From Geobacter sp. (lineage in GTDB: Bacteria; Desulfobacterota; Desulfuromonadia; Geobacterales; Pseudopelobacteraceae), in the NCBI GenBank assembly GCA_009886055.1, contig VFJM01000198.1, forward strand, positions 1-34,965: 34,965 bases of DNA. Reading direction: 5' to 3'. Of this stretch, positions 16,559 through 23,092 are shown one piece after another. The notes under the pieces were generated by a model. That model was not told the origin of the DNA and did not search any database. It worked only from the letters and a program-made list of their open reading frames with translations. Positions within the stretch are counted from its first letter, which is position 1. Each line of letters starts with the position of its first letter. The position numbers were made by a program, and so were the translations under genes.

Positions 16559-16600
16559 TTGATGTACGTCATTTCAAAGGGAGAGAGGCTTGTTTATGCT
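16559..16600 (+). promoter_or_regulatory. FNR/HcpR-like box and -10 element for ric
   Basis: TTGATGTACGTCAT (16559-16572) matches 8 of 10 fixed positions of the CRP/FNR-family half-site pair TTGAC-N4-GTCAA. A -10 element TATGCT lies at 16595-16600. The expected start near 16607 places the box centre at about -41.5, the standard class II activator position. The minus-strand DUF1858 operon promoter (29908-29949) has the same spacing. A GCCCTG-ACAAA-CAGGGC hairpin (16607-16623) begins at the predicted start. Confidence 0.6.
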
Positions 16601-16696
16601 GCCCATGCCCTGACAAACAGGGCCAGAGTGGTAACGAAATTATTTAATGCTTTAAAATGCGGAACATTATTTCTAACGTATTAAAAGGAGAAGTGA

Positions 16697-17410
16697 ATGC
16701 AACAATCAACACCAGGGGAAAAAACCATCGGCGACATTGTTGCTGCCGATTTCCGGACCGCCAAGGTCTTTGAAAACCACGGGATCGATTTCTGCTGTGG
16801 CGGCAAGGTTGCTCTCGCGGCAACCTGCACGGAAAAAGGACTTGATCTTGCCACGATAACAAGCGAACTGGAGGATGTGCAGAGTGAACCGGCCGAACGG
16901 AGCCAGAACTATTCATCGTGGGCATTGTCGTTTCTCGCCGAATATATCGTTAATACTCACCATGCGTATCTCAAGGAGAATGACGAACAGATCGCGGCCT
17001 ATGCCCAAAAGATCGCTGCTGTTCATGGCGCTCATCATCCCGAGGTGATCCAGATCTCTGCCATCTTTGACAAAATTGCAACTGATATGGCGGCCCACCT
17101 GAAGGAAGAGGAGGAAGTTTTCATTCCGGCCCTCAAACGGGTCGATGCGGCCAGAATATCCGGTAATACGCCGGATGAGACGGACCTGGAAACGATCCGG
17201 GTGTCCCTCGGCACGTTTCATCGCGAGCATGAAGAAATCGGCGACGCAGTCCACACGATCCGCCATCTTTCGAAGGATTACGCGATACCGGATGACGTCT
17301 GCAATACGTTCATGGTTACGTACCAGAAGCTCAAGGAGTTCGAAGATGATCTCCACAAACATGTCCACCTGGAGAACAACATCCTCTTTCCGAAGGCGGC
17401 ACTGCTTTAA
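16697..17410 (+). CDS. ric: Iron-sulfur cluster repair di-iron protein (RIC/ScdA/YtfE type)
   Basis: This 237-aa protein repairs Fe-S clusters damaged by nitric oxide or oxidants (family knowledge). The N-terminal ScdA_N domain is present (TIGDIVAADFRTAKVFENHGIDFCCGGK, shown here only in part) with C33-C34 in FCCGG. The C-terminal hemerythrin-like four-helix bundle supplies the di-iron ligands: HHAYL, HHPE, HLKEEEEVF, FHREHEEIG and HKHVHLENNILFP. The ribosome binding site AAAAGGAG lies before ATG 16697. Control is probably by an FNR/HcpR-type activator (16559-16600) plus a sigma-70 promoter further upstream. Its function fits the neighbouring ferredoxin and the distant hemerythrin operon. Confidence 0.92.
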   Translation: MQQSTPGEKTIGDIVAADFRTAKVFENHGIDFCCGGKVALAATCTEKGLDLATITSELEDVQSEPAERSQNYSSWALSFLAEYIVNTHHAYLKENDEQIAAYAQKIAAVHGAHHPEVIQISAIFDKIATDMAAHLKEEEEVFIPALKRVDAARISGNTPDETDLETIRVSLGTFHREHEEIGDAVHTIRHLSKDYAIPDDVCNTFMVTYQKLKEFEDDLHKHVHLENNILFPKAALL

Positions 17411-17435
17411 GCATATCACAGTACCCGATAGTTCG

Positions 17436-17452
17436 ATCCGGAAACTCCGGAT
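17436..17452 (+). other. Hairpin after ric
   Basis: ATCCGGA (17436-17442), AAC loop, TCCGGAT (17446-17452): a perfect 7-bp stem 26 bp after the ric stop. No T run follows, so it may stabilise the message end rather than terminate. Confidence 0.4.
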
Positions 17453-17518
17453 GGAAACTGTCGGCCGGGGGAATCAGGCGCTGCGGGCAACAAAAAACAG
17501 GTATCCGGGAGCGATCAG

Positions 17519-17647
17519 ATGAAAACAGTTATTATTGGCGGGGTAGCCGGTGGACTGTCGGCAGCCAGCCAGATCAAGCGCGAGGATCACGGCGCTCTAT
17601 CCAACAATCGAGGCAGAAGACATGATACGAGTCAAGCGTGTGTATGA
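17519..17647 (+). pseudogene. N-terminal remnant of an FAD/NAD-dependent disulfide oxidoreductase
   Basis: A 42-codon open frame starts at ATG 17519 after a GGGAGCG ribosome binding site. It reads MKTVIIGGVAGGLSAASQIK, the Rossmann dinucleotide-binding start of NADH oxidase/CoA-disulfide reductase-like flavoproteins, which normally run to about 450 aa or more. After about residue 23 the resemblance ends. The frame then overlaps the start of the DUF488 gene and stops at 17647. The likely history is a deletion that fused the first 70 bp of an oxidoreductase gene to the DUF488 gene. The remnant may still act as a translated leader for DUF488. Confidence 0.65.
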
Positions 17648-17981
17648 TCCTCATGAGCCGGACGACGGATCCCGCTTCCTTGTGGATCGGCTCTGGCCGC
17701 GCGGCATGAAGAAAGAAAACCTCGAGATGGACGGATGGCTGAAAGACGTAGCCCCCAGCGATGCACTGCGCCGCTGGTTCGGGCATGACCCGGCAAAATG
17801 GGAGGAGTTTTATCGTCGTTACGATGCCGAGCTGGAGGCCAACAGTCAAACCTGGCGCCCCCTCCGGGATATAGCTCGAAAGCAGAACATCACCTTGCTC
17901 TACAGTGCGCATGACATTGAACACAACAATGCCGTGGCAATCCGGCTGTTTCTCGAAAAAAGGCTGGACGGCGCTTCCTAG
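17622..17981 (+). CDS. DUF488 family protein
   Basis: This 119-aa protein matches the DUF488 family: IRVKRVYDPHEPDDGSRFLVDR at the start, LWPRGMKKE, WLKDVAPSDALRRWFGHDP, and a C-terminal ITLLYSAHDIEHNNAVAI segment. The family's molecular role is unknown, although it often lies near redox and metal genes. ATG 17622 begins at the family-typical N-terminus, and a longer reading from 17550 has no family resemblance. It overlaps an oxidoreductase remnant in another frame. A ferredoxin gene follows 42 bp later. Confidence 0.88.
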   Translation: MIRVKRVYDPHEPDDGSRFLVDRLWPRGMKKENLEMDGWLKDVAPSDALRRWFGHDPAKWEEFYRRYDAELEANSQTWRPLRDIARKQNITLLYSAHDIEHNNAVAIRLFLEKRLDGAS

Positions 17982-18023
17982 CCTGTCGGCACAAACAAAA
18001 CGTTTTCAAGGGAGGAAGTAAAA

Positions 18024-18218
18024 ATGAAAAAAACAGTATGGGTTGATCAGGACGAGTGCATCAGCTGCGGGCTTTGCATAGCCAATGTACCTGATGTGTT
18101 CCGTTTTGCCGACAGCGGTAAGGCTGAAGTCTATGATCCGGCGGGGGCTCCTGAAGACACTATCCAGCAGGAGGCCATCGATATCTGTCCGGTCTCTTGT
18201 ATCCGGTGGCAGGAATAG
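18024..18218 (+). CDS. Single [4Fe-4S] ferredoxin
   Basis: This 64-aa ferredoxin of the single-cluster type has ligands C12, C15 and C18 (CISCGLC) and C55 (CP). An extra cysteine, C59, lies in PVSCIRW and could form a disulfide or be a relic of a second cluster. The spacing and short length match small Thermotoga/Desulfovibrio-type ferredoxins that carry single electrons in the cytoplasm. GGGAGGAAG precedes ATG 18024. It follows DUF488 closely and may share its transcript. Its electron partners are not apparent here. Confidence 0.92.
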   Translation: MKKTVWVDQDECISCGLCIANVPDVFRFADSGKAEVYDPAGAPEDTIQQEAIDICPVSCIRWQE

Positions 18219-18300
18219 CATTACCCGGTACTCAGTGCGGACAAACCAGGCACGTCACCACACTATCCAGCGCACCTTTTTCCCGCCCGATGTAACGGAT

Positions 18301-18318
18301 CGCCGGCTTCGGCCGGCG
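18301..18318 (+). terminator. UUCG-loop hairpin after the ferredoxin gene
   Basis: CGCCGGC (18301-18307), TTCG, GCCGGCG (18312-18318): a perfect 7-bp GC stem with the extra-stable TTCG tetraloop, followed by GTTTCCCC. The T run is short, so it is a probable but weak terminator for the ferredoxin transcript. Confidence 0.55.
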
Positions 18319-18448
18319 GTTTCCCCGTCAATCACTCAAAAGACGATTAATCCGGCCAAAGCCTATGTAATGTGTTTGGATAACGGCATACGTGGGGTTA
18401 CCCCTGTGTGCGTCAGCACAAAAAAAATGCCTTGCCGGAATTAAGCAC

Positions 18449-18478
18449 TTGAATCTGCAGGGTCCGGAACACTATAAT
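18449..18478 (+). promoter_or_regulatory. Sigma-70 promoter for engB-folE2
   Basis: TTGAAT (18449-18454) is followed after 18 bp by a perfect TATAAT (18473-18478). The inferred leader to the engB start at 18502 is short, about 17 nt, with CAGGGAGA as ribosome binding site. Confidence 0.65.
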
Positions 18479-18501
18479 GCCGGCTCCAGGGAGAACGCTT
18501 A

Positions 18502-19101
18502 ATGAACGTGTTTCAGGCTGATTTCATAAAGAGTGCCGCAAAACCGAAAGACTACCCGCCGCCGGGACTTCCGGAGGTGGCCTTCGTCGGGAGGTCCAAC
18601 GTCGGAAAATCCTCGCTGATCAACGTGCTGTCGGGACGCAAGGGGCTGGTTCGCACCAGCTCAACCCCCGGCCGGACCCAGCTGATAAATTTCTTCGACA
18701 TCAACGGCATCCTGACCCTGGTGGACCTCCCCGGCTACGGGTATGCCAAGGCGCCACCCGCTCTGCGCAAGCAGTGGGGGCCGATGATCGAGTCTTATCT
18801 CTCCATTCGTGAGTCGCTCAAGGCGGTCGTGCTGATCCTCGACATCCGCCGGGTGCCGTCCGACGGCGACCTGAAGATGCTGCGCTGGCTGGAGCTATAC
18901 AACATTCCGCCGATTCTGGTTGTCACCAAATGTGACAAGCTGTCGAAAAACGAGCAGGCCAAGCAGAAATCGATTATTGCCGCAGCGATCAATCGTGACA
19001 AGCAGATGCTGCTCCCGTTTTCAGCCCTTTCGAAAGAGGGGCGGGACGGCATCTGGCAGGAGATCATGCAGCAGCTGGGGATCGCGGAGAAGGCGGCATG
19101 A
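18502..19101 (+). CDS. engB: Ribosome biogenesis GTPase EngB (YsxC/YihA)
   Basis: This 199-aa GTPase is needed for large-subunit assembly in many bacteria. All G motifs are visible: G1 GRSNVGKSS at residues 30-38, G2 threonine in [10 protein letters not shown] at about 51-60, G3 DLPGYGYA from residue 75, and G4 [11 protein letters not shown] at about 140. The C-terminal SALSKEG is the G5 region. Length is standard. It has its own promoter, and its stop overlaps the folE2 start (ATGA), so the pair is translationally coupled. Confidence 0.95.
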   Translation: MNVFQADFIKSAAKPKDYPPPGLPEVAFVGRSNVGKSSLINVLSGRKGLVRTSSTPGRTQLINFFDINGILTLVDLPGYGYAKAPPALRKQWGPMIESYLSIRESLKAVVLILDIRRVPSDGDLKMLRWLELYNIPPILVVTKCDKLSKNEQAKQKSIIAAAINRDKQMLLPFSALSKEGRDGIWQEIMQQLGIAEKAA

Positions 19102-19943
19102 TGGTCAAAACAGGAAACCACAGGACAACAGATATGCCGCGAACCCGTACCGCCGCACCAGAACCGTCCATGCCGGACATGCAAAAGCGTCCGGATACCC
19201 GCCGCATACCGATCGCCAAGGTCGGTGTCAAGGACATCACCTATCCGATCGTGGTGATGGACAAGAACCGCACCCTGCAGCACACCGTGGCGCGGATAAA
19301 TATGTACGTCGATCTGCCGCATCATTTCAAGGGCACCCACATGAGCCGCTTTGTGGAAATTCTCAACAAATACCGCGAGCAGATCGCCCTTGACAAGCTT
19401 GAGACGATTCTTGAAGAGATGAAGTCAAAACTCGGCTCGGAAAGCGCCCATCTTGAAATCCAGTTCCCCTATTTTATCGACAAGGCCGCGCCGGTATCGG
19501 GCGCCAAGAGCCTGATGGAGTACACCTGCGAATTCAGCGCCTCCATGACGAGCGCCCTCGATTTCGTGCTTGGCATCAAGGTGCCGCTCACCTCGCTCTG
19601 CCCCTGCAGCCGGGAGCTGTCCCGTTTCGGGGCCCACAACCAGCGGAGCATCATGACCGTGCGGGTGCGCTACCGCGACTTCATCTGGATCGAAGACCTG
19701 GTGGAACTGATCGAGCAGTGCGGCTCCAGCCCGCTCTACTCACTGCTCAAACGTGCCGATGAAAAGTTCGTCACCGAGCAGGCTTATGAAAACCCCCGCT
19801 TTGTGGAGGATATGGTGCGCGAGGCCTATTCCCGCCTGGCTGCGCTTGACCACATCACCTGGTTTTCGATCGAGGCGGAGAATTTCGAATCAATCCACAA
19901 CCATTCGGCCTACGCCGCCGTGGAGCTGGATCGTCGATGTTAA
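19098..19943 (+). CDS. folE2: GTP cyclohydrolase I, FolE2 type
   Basis: This 281-aa enzyme converts GTP to dihydroneopterin triphosphate for folate or queuosine pathways. FolE2 is the metal-flexible alternative to FolE (family knowledge). The signature SLCPCSREL, with the metal-binding C168 and neighbouring C170, is present and is followed by [18 protein letters not shown] and an acidic [15 protein letters not shown] region are also typical. The start is ambiguous. ATG 19098 and ATG 19101 have the ribosome binding site GGAGAAGG inside the engB end, but family resemblance begins at the in-frame ATG 19170 ([11 protein letters not shown]). The first 24 residues may therefore be an extension. It borders the REP/RAYT island. 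Confidence 0.93.
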   Translation: MMVKTGNHRTTDMPRTRTAAPEPSMPDMQKRPDTRRIPIAKVGVKDITYPIVVMDKNRTLQHTVARINMYVDLPHHFKGTHMSRFVEILNKYREQIALDKLETILEEMKSKLGSESAHLEIQFPYFIDKAAPVSGAKSLMEYTCEFSASMTSALDFVLGIKVPLTSLCPCSRELSRFGAHNQRSIMTVRVRYRDFIWIEDLVELIEQCGSSPLYSLLKRADEKFVTEQAYENPRFVEDMVREAYSRLAALDHITWFSIEAENFESIHNHSAYAAVELDRRC

Positions 19944-20003
19944 TGAATGCGGGCATAGCAACAATCGGCACCGCCGCAGGGGAATGATTTTCCCGGCGAC
20001 ATT

Positions 20004-20049
20004 CCGTGGGATGAATCCCACGGCTACAGGCATTCTGCCGCTACGCGGC
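20004..20049 (-). repeat. REP unit L1
   Basis: A long hairpin CCGTGGGAT-GA-ATCCCACGG (20004-20023) is flanked by CTAC (20024-20027; GTAG on the minus strand), then a 9-nt link, then a short hairpin GCCGC-TAC-GCGGC (20037-20049). A GTAG next to the foot of the palindrome is the hallmark of REP sequences. A 72-bp block from 20001 recurs at 20781 with about 64 matches. A degenerate copy seems to precede it at about 19976-20000. Confidence 0.8.
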
Positions 20050-20080
20050 GAAATCAACAGCTATAAGATTTCGAGTTCAC

Positions 20081-20124
20081 GTCCCGTAGGGACAGAATGC
20101 CTGTAGCTCGGCGATTCATCGCCG
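20081..20124 (+). repeat. REP unit L2
   Basis: The unit is in the opposite orientation to L1: short hairpin GTCCC-GTA-GGGAC (20081-20093), linker, GTAG (20103-20106), long hairpin CGGCGAT-TC-ATCGCCG (20109-20124). Confidence 0.8.
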
Positions 20125-20157
20125 GGATTTCGGTTTCACAATTATTTATTAATTTTC

Positions 20158-20203
20158 GTCGCGTAGCGACTGAAGGCATGTAGCCCGGTCTTTCAAGGCC
20201 GGG
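20158..20203 (+). repeat. REP unit L3
   Basis: Short hairpin GTCGC-GTA-GCGAC (20158-20170), linker, GTAG (20180-20183), long imperfect hairpin CCCGG-T-CTT-TC-AAG-G-CCGGG (20184-20203). Its 3' edge is 15 bp from the transposase start and overlaps the leader of that gene. Confidence 0.8.
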
Positions 20204-20218
20204 GAAATGAGGGCAAAC

Positions 20219-20671
20219 ATGGCAAATACGTACACGTCCCTTCGTTATCACATTGTTTTCAGCACTAAAAATCGGGAACCGTGGTTTACGGACGAAACAG
20301 AGCGTCAGATATGGGATTATATCGGCGGAATTGCCCGTGAAAATGCAATGCAATCGATAATTGTCGGTGGATACAATGACCATATTCATGTACTTGTCGC
20401 CATCTCACCCGCCATTGCTGTGTCAAAGGCGGTTCAGATGCTGAAAGGTGCGTCGTCTCGCTGGATTCATCAGACATTCAAAGATATGTCGTCGTTTGCG
20501 TGGCAGGATGGTTACGGAGCTTTTACGGTCGGGTTGTCCCAAGTTTCCGACACGGTCAGGTATATTGAGGGGCAACGTGAGCATCATTGTAGTAGTACGT
20601 TTCAGGAGGAATACGTGAAGTTCCTTCGTAAGCATGAGATTGATTTTGATGAGCGGTATGTGTGGGGGTGA
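20219..20671 (+). mobile_element. REP-associated Y1 (HUH) transposase, RAYT-like
   Basis: This 150-aa Y1 transposase is of the IS200/IS605-like superfamily (Y1_Tnp). The N-terminus YTSLRYHIVFSTKNREPWF is typical. The HUH metal-binding motif is H55-I-H57 (HIHVL), and the likely nucleophile is Y115 in VRYIEGQREHH. The C-terminus ends in FDERYVWG. No internal stop or frameshift is seen, so it may be active. ATG 20219 is preceded by GAGGG. No tnpB follows, and it is surrounded by at least five GTAG-palindrome REP units. This points to a domesticated RAYT that processes REPs as single strands rather than a plain insertion sequence (inference). Confidence 0.88.
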
Positions 20672-20711
20672 GATGTTGCGGTGTGTGGCATTCCGTTTTA
20701 CGTACCATCGC

Positions 20712-20756
20712 CGGGGAATGAATTCCCCGTCTACATGCATTCTATCGCTACGCGAT
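20712..20756 (-). repeat. REP unit R1
   Basis: Long hairpin CGGGGAAT-GA-ATTCCCCG (20712-20729), CTAC (20731-20734; GTAG on minus), then short hairpin ATCGC-TAC-GCGAT (20744-20756). Here the flanks ATGCATTC (20735-20742) and GAATGCAT (20758-20765) extend the short hairpin into a much longer stem. Orientation is opposite to L2 and L3. Confidence 0.8.
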
Positions 20757-20783
20757 GGAATGCATGCGGGGGCATTACGTATT

Positions 20784-20829
20784 CCGTGAGATAAATCCCA
20801 CGGCTACAGGCATTCTGCCGCTACGCGAC
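20784..20829 (-). repeat. REP unit R2
   Basis: Long imperfect hairpin CCGTGAGAT-AA-ATCCCACGG (20784-20803, one mismatch), CTAC (20804-20807), short hairpin GCCGC-TAC-GCGAC (20817-20829). It lies exactly 780 bp from L1 and is nearly identical to it, so L1 and R2 are a direct repeat bracketing the transposase gene. Confidence 0.8.
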
Positions 20830-20855
20830 GAAAGCAATGGCAACAAGATTTCCCC

Positions 20856-20885
20856 CTCGTTACGCACCTCCTTATACGTAACGAG
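20856..20885 (+). promoter_or_regulatory. Hairpin with anti-Shine-Dalgarno loop before the TPR gene
   Basis: CTCGTTACG (20856-20864) and CGTAACGAG (20877-20885) form a perfect 9-bp stem. The 12-nt loop contains CTCCTT (20868-20873), complementary to the AAGGAG ribosome binding site (20893-20898) just downstream. It could be a translational control element or a protein operator. No experimental support is available. Confidence 0.45.
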
Positions 20886-20906
20886 AAGTAAAAAGGAGTA
20901 AACCCC

Positions 20907-22109
20907 ATGAACCGATTGATCATAATCGCCCTATTCGCCTTCCTCCTCCTGCCTTTATCCGCCTTCGCAGAGATCAAAACCGTCACTCACACATTGAAAC
21001 AACCGTTTGGCGGCAGTCAGTCCCCTGACGACGCCCGAACCGCTGGTATAGCCAGGGCAAAGCGGGAGGCTCTTGAGCAGTTCGGAACCTACATTGAGAG
21101 CACGACCGTTGTCAAAAATGCGCAGGTTGACAGCGATGAGATACTGGCCCTCACCGCCGGGGTCACCAAGGCCGAGGTGGTCAAACAGAAGAACTTTACC
21201 GATGGTGACGCTTTCGGAATAGAAATAACAGTCAAGGTTGAATTGGACAGTGCGGTGCTTGAAAAGAGCCTGAAGAGATTACTGGAGGACCGAAACCACC
21301 TGAAGGATCTGAAGGCGGCCCGCGAGCGTGAAAAGGAACTGCTGGCACAGATTGCAGAACTAGAGAAGGAAAACGAGCAAAAGGGGAAGACGGAGCAGCA
21401 AACAGCTAAATTGAAGAATGAGTTCAAGGCAGTCAGCCGGGGACTGACGGCGGTGGAGTGGTTTGATAAGGCTGTAGCTTTGTGGGACGGGGAAAAATAT
21501 CCCAATCCGAAAAAGGCAATTGAATACCTCACCCAGGCGATTCGTATTGATCCGAATTATGCATCGGCATACACTTTCCGGGGGGGTGAATATGCCGATC
21601 TCAAACAGTTAGATCGAGCCATTGCAGACTATGACCAGGCGATCCGCATTGATCCGAATAATACAAATGCATACAACTACAGGGGGAATGCATATGCCAA
21701 ACTGAATCAGTTTGATCGCGCCATTGCAGACCATGACCAGGTTATCCGCCTTGAACCAAATAATGTATCGTCATACTTCTACAGGGGGAAGGCATATAAT
21801 GAACTCAAGCAGTTTGATCGTGCCATAGCAGATTATGGCCAGTTTATCCGCCTTTATCCGTATGGTGCAGATGCATACACCTTCCGGGGACTTGCATATG
21901 CCAATCTCAATCAGTTTGATCGTGCCATAGCGGACTTTGACCAGGCAATTCGCCTTGATCCGAATGACGCATCAGCATACAACAGCCGGGGGGATGCATA
22001 TTTCGAGTTAAACAAAGCTCAGAAAGGTTGTGCCGATCTGAAAAAAGCCTGCAAATTGGGAGTATGTGATGGATATGAACTTGCACGGCAAAAAAAACGG
22101 TGCAAGTAA
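20907..22109 (+). CDS. Exported TPR-repeat protein
   Basis: This 400-aa protein has a Sec signal peptide (hydrophobic core residues 4-17, likely cut after A21 in SAFA). Residues about 22-115 resemble the FlgT N-terminal/LPP20-like exported domains (AKREALEQFGTYIEST, then VEVKVEL-type strands). A charged coiled coil follows at about 125-170. From about residue 200 there are five tandem TPRs with very regular FDRAIADYDQAIRLDPN and AYxxRGxAYxxLxQ units, and a Cys-rich end. It is probably a periplasmic protein-interaction scaffold. The repeats are also alike at DNA level. It follows the REP island and precedes the TIR-like gene by 80 bp on the same strand. The exact function is not recognised. 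Confidence 0.82.
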   Translation: MNRLIIIALFAFLLLPLSAFAEIKTVTHTLKQPFGGSQSPDDARTAGIARAKREALEQFGTYIESTTVVKNAQVDSDEILALTAGVTKAEVVKQKNFTDGDAFGIEITVKVELDSAVLEKSLKRLLEDRNHLKDLKAAREREKELLAQIAELEKENEQKGKTEQQTAKLKNEFKAVSRGLTAVEWFDKAVALWDGEKYPNPKKAIEYLTQAIRIDPNYASAYTFRGGEYADLKQLDRAIADYDQAIRIDPNNTNAYNYRGNAYAKLNQFDRAIADHDQVIRLEPNNVSSYFYRGKAYNELKQFDRAIADYGQFIRLYPYGADAYTFRGLAYANLNQFDRAIADFDQAIRLDPNDASAYNSRGDAYFELNKAQKGCADLKKACKLGVCDGYELARQKKRCK

Positions 22110-22189
22110 ATTTAAATCGGAATTTACTCAAATAGAAGGGGAAATATCATTAAGTCCACGGATTATGCCCAACAGGAGGTATCTACAAA

Positions 22190-22936
22190 ATGGATCTAAG
22201 TGCGTTTGCGGTGGGTTCGACAGCCACACCACAACCTGAAGAGAAAGCCATTCTCGAAAAACTGAATCAACGGCTGGTTACAGGAAAAAAACTTTTACGG
22301 GAGAAAAAGTTTCCGCAAGGGCAATTCAATATGTGGATGGGGTCTGTCAAGCAAGAGCTAAAGAAAATTTATGGCAACGAGGTGCTTGCTCAGATACCTC
22401 CGATAAAAGACAAAGTGCCGCCTGAAGCTCTACTTCAACTACAAATTGAAGCGATAGAGAGACTTGAATCATTTATCGATTACTTACAGACACTTTTCCA
22501 AACTTCTTTTGGTGAAAAAAACGGGGGTAAAATTTTTATTGGCCATGGTCGGTCTCTTCTCTGGCGCGAACTAAAGGACTTTATAAGTGAAAGGCTTGGG
22601 TTGTCTTGGGATGAGTTCAACAGGGAAGCAGTTGCGGGACTGCCAACGTTTGAGAGAATATCTCAAATGCTTCTTCAAGCTGATTTTGCTTTCCTCATCA
22701 TGACAGCTGAAGATGAGCATGCCGATAGCACCTTACATGCTCGTGAAAATGTAGTTCACGAAGTCGGACTGTTTCAGGGGAAACTTGGTCCGCGAAAGGC
22801 AATTATTCTCTTGGAAGATGGTTGCAGGGAATTTTCAAACATCATTGGATTATCTCAGCTACGATTCCCGAAGGGCCACATTTCAGCAGCTTTTGAGGAG
22901 ATACGGCGCGTACTTGAGAGAGAAAGTATTATCTGA
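22190..22936 (+). CDS. TIR-like nucleotide-binding protein (PF10137/Cap12-type)
   Basis: This 248-aa protein has a helical, charged N-terminal region (residues 1 to about 110) and a C-terminal TIR-like domain of the kind used by CBASS and Pycsar TIR effectors. The first strand is KIFIGHGRS (K114-S122). LLQADFAFLIMTAEDEH is a core strand and loop. RENVVHEVGLFQGKLG (R185 onward) carries the probable catalytic glutamate E191, and PRKAIILLEDG and SNIIGLSQLRF complete the fold. Such domains cleave NAD+ when activated (family knowledge). No cyclase gene is adjacent, so the N-terminal region may be the sensor (inference). AGGAGGT before ATG 22190 is a strong ribosome binding site. It may share a transcript with the TPR gene. 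Confidence 0.8.
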   Translation: MDLSAFAVGSTATPQPEEKAILEKLNQRLVTGKKLLREKKFPQGQFNMWMGSVKQELKKIYGNEVLAQIPPIKDKVPPEALLQLQIEAIERLESFIDYLQTLFQTSFGEKNGGKIFIGHGRSLLWRELKDFISERLGLSWDEFNREAVAGLPTFERISQMLLQADFAFLIMTAEDEHADSTLHARENVVHEVGLFQGKLGPRKAIILLEDGCREFSNIIGLSQLRFPKGHISAAFEEIRRVLERESII

Positions 22937-23092
22937 TCGGACAAGATTAGCCAGCCAGATAGCGTGGGCATAGTTATCGCCGATGAGGATATCATCCATA
23001 GTCAAAGTGATCCTTGAAGAGGGGGTGAAGTATAACAAACACGGAAACTCTCTTTAAGTAACGGTTTGAGGCATTTGAAAAAGAGCATGAAC

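Noticed and set aside
20001-20852. CRISPR array
   Set aside because: The repeats are REP-like palindromes of unequal sequence and spacing in both orientations, with no regular spacers and no cas genes.
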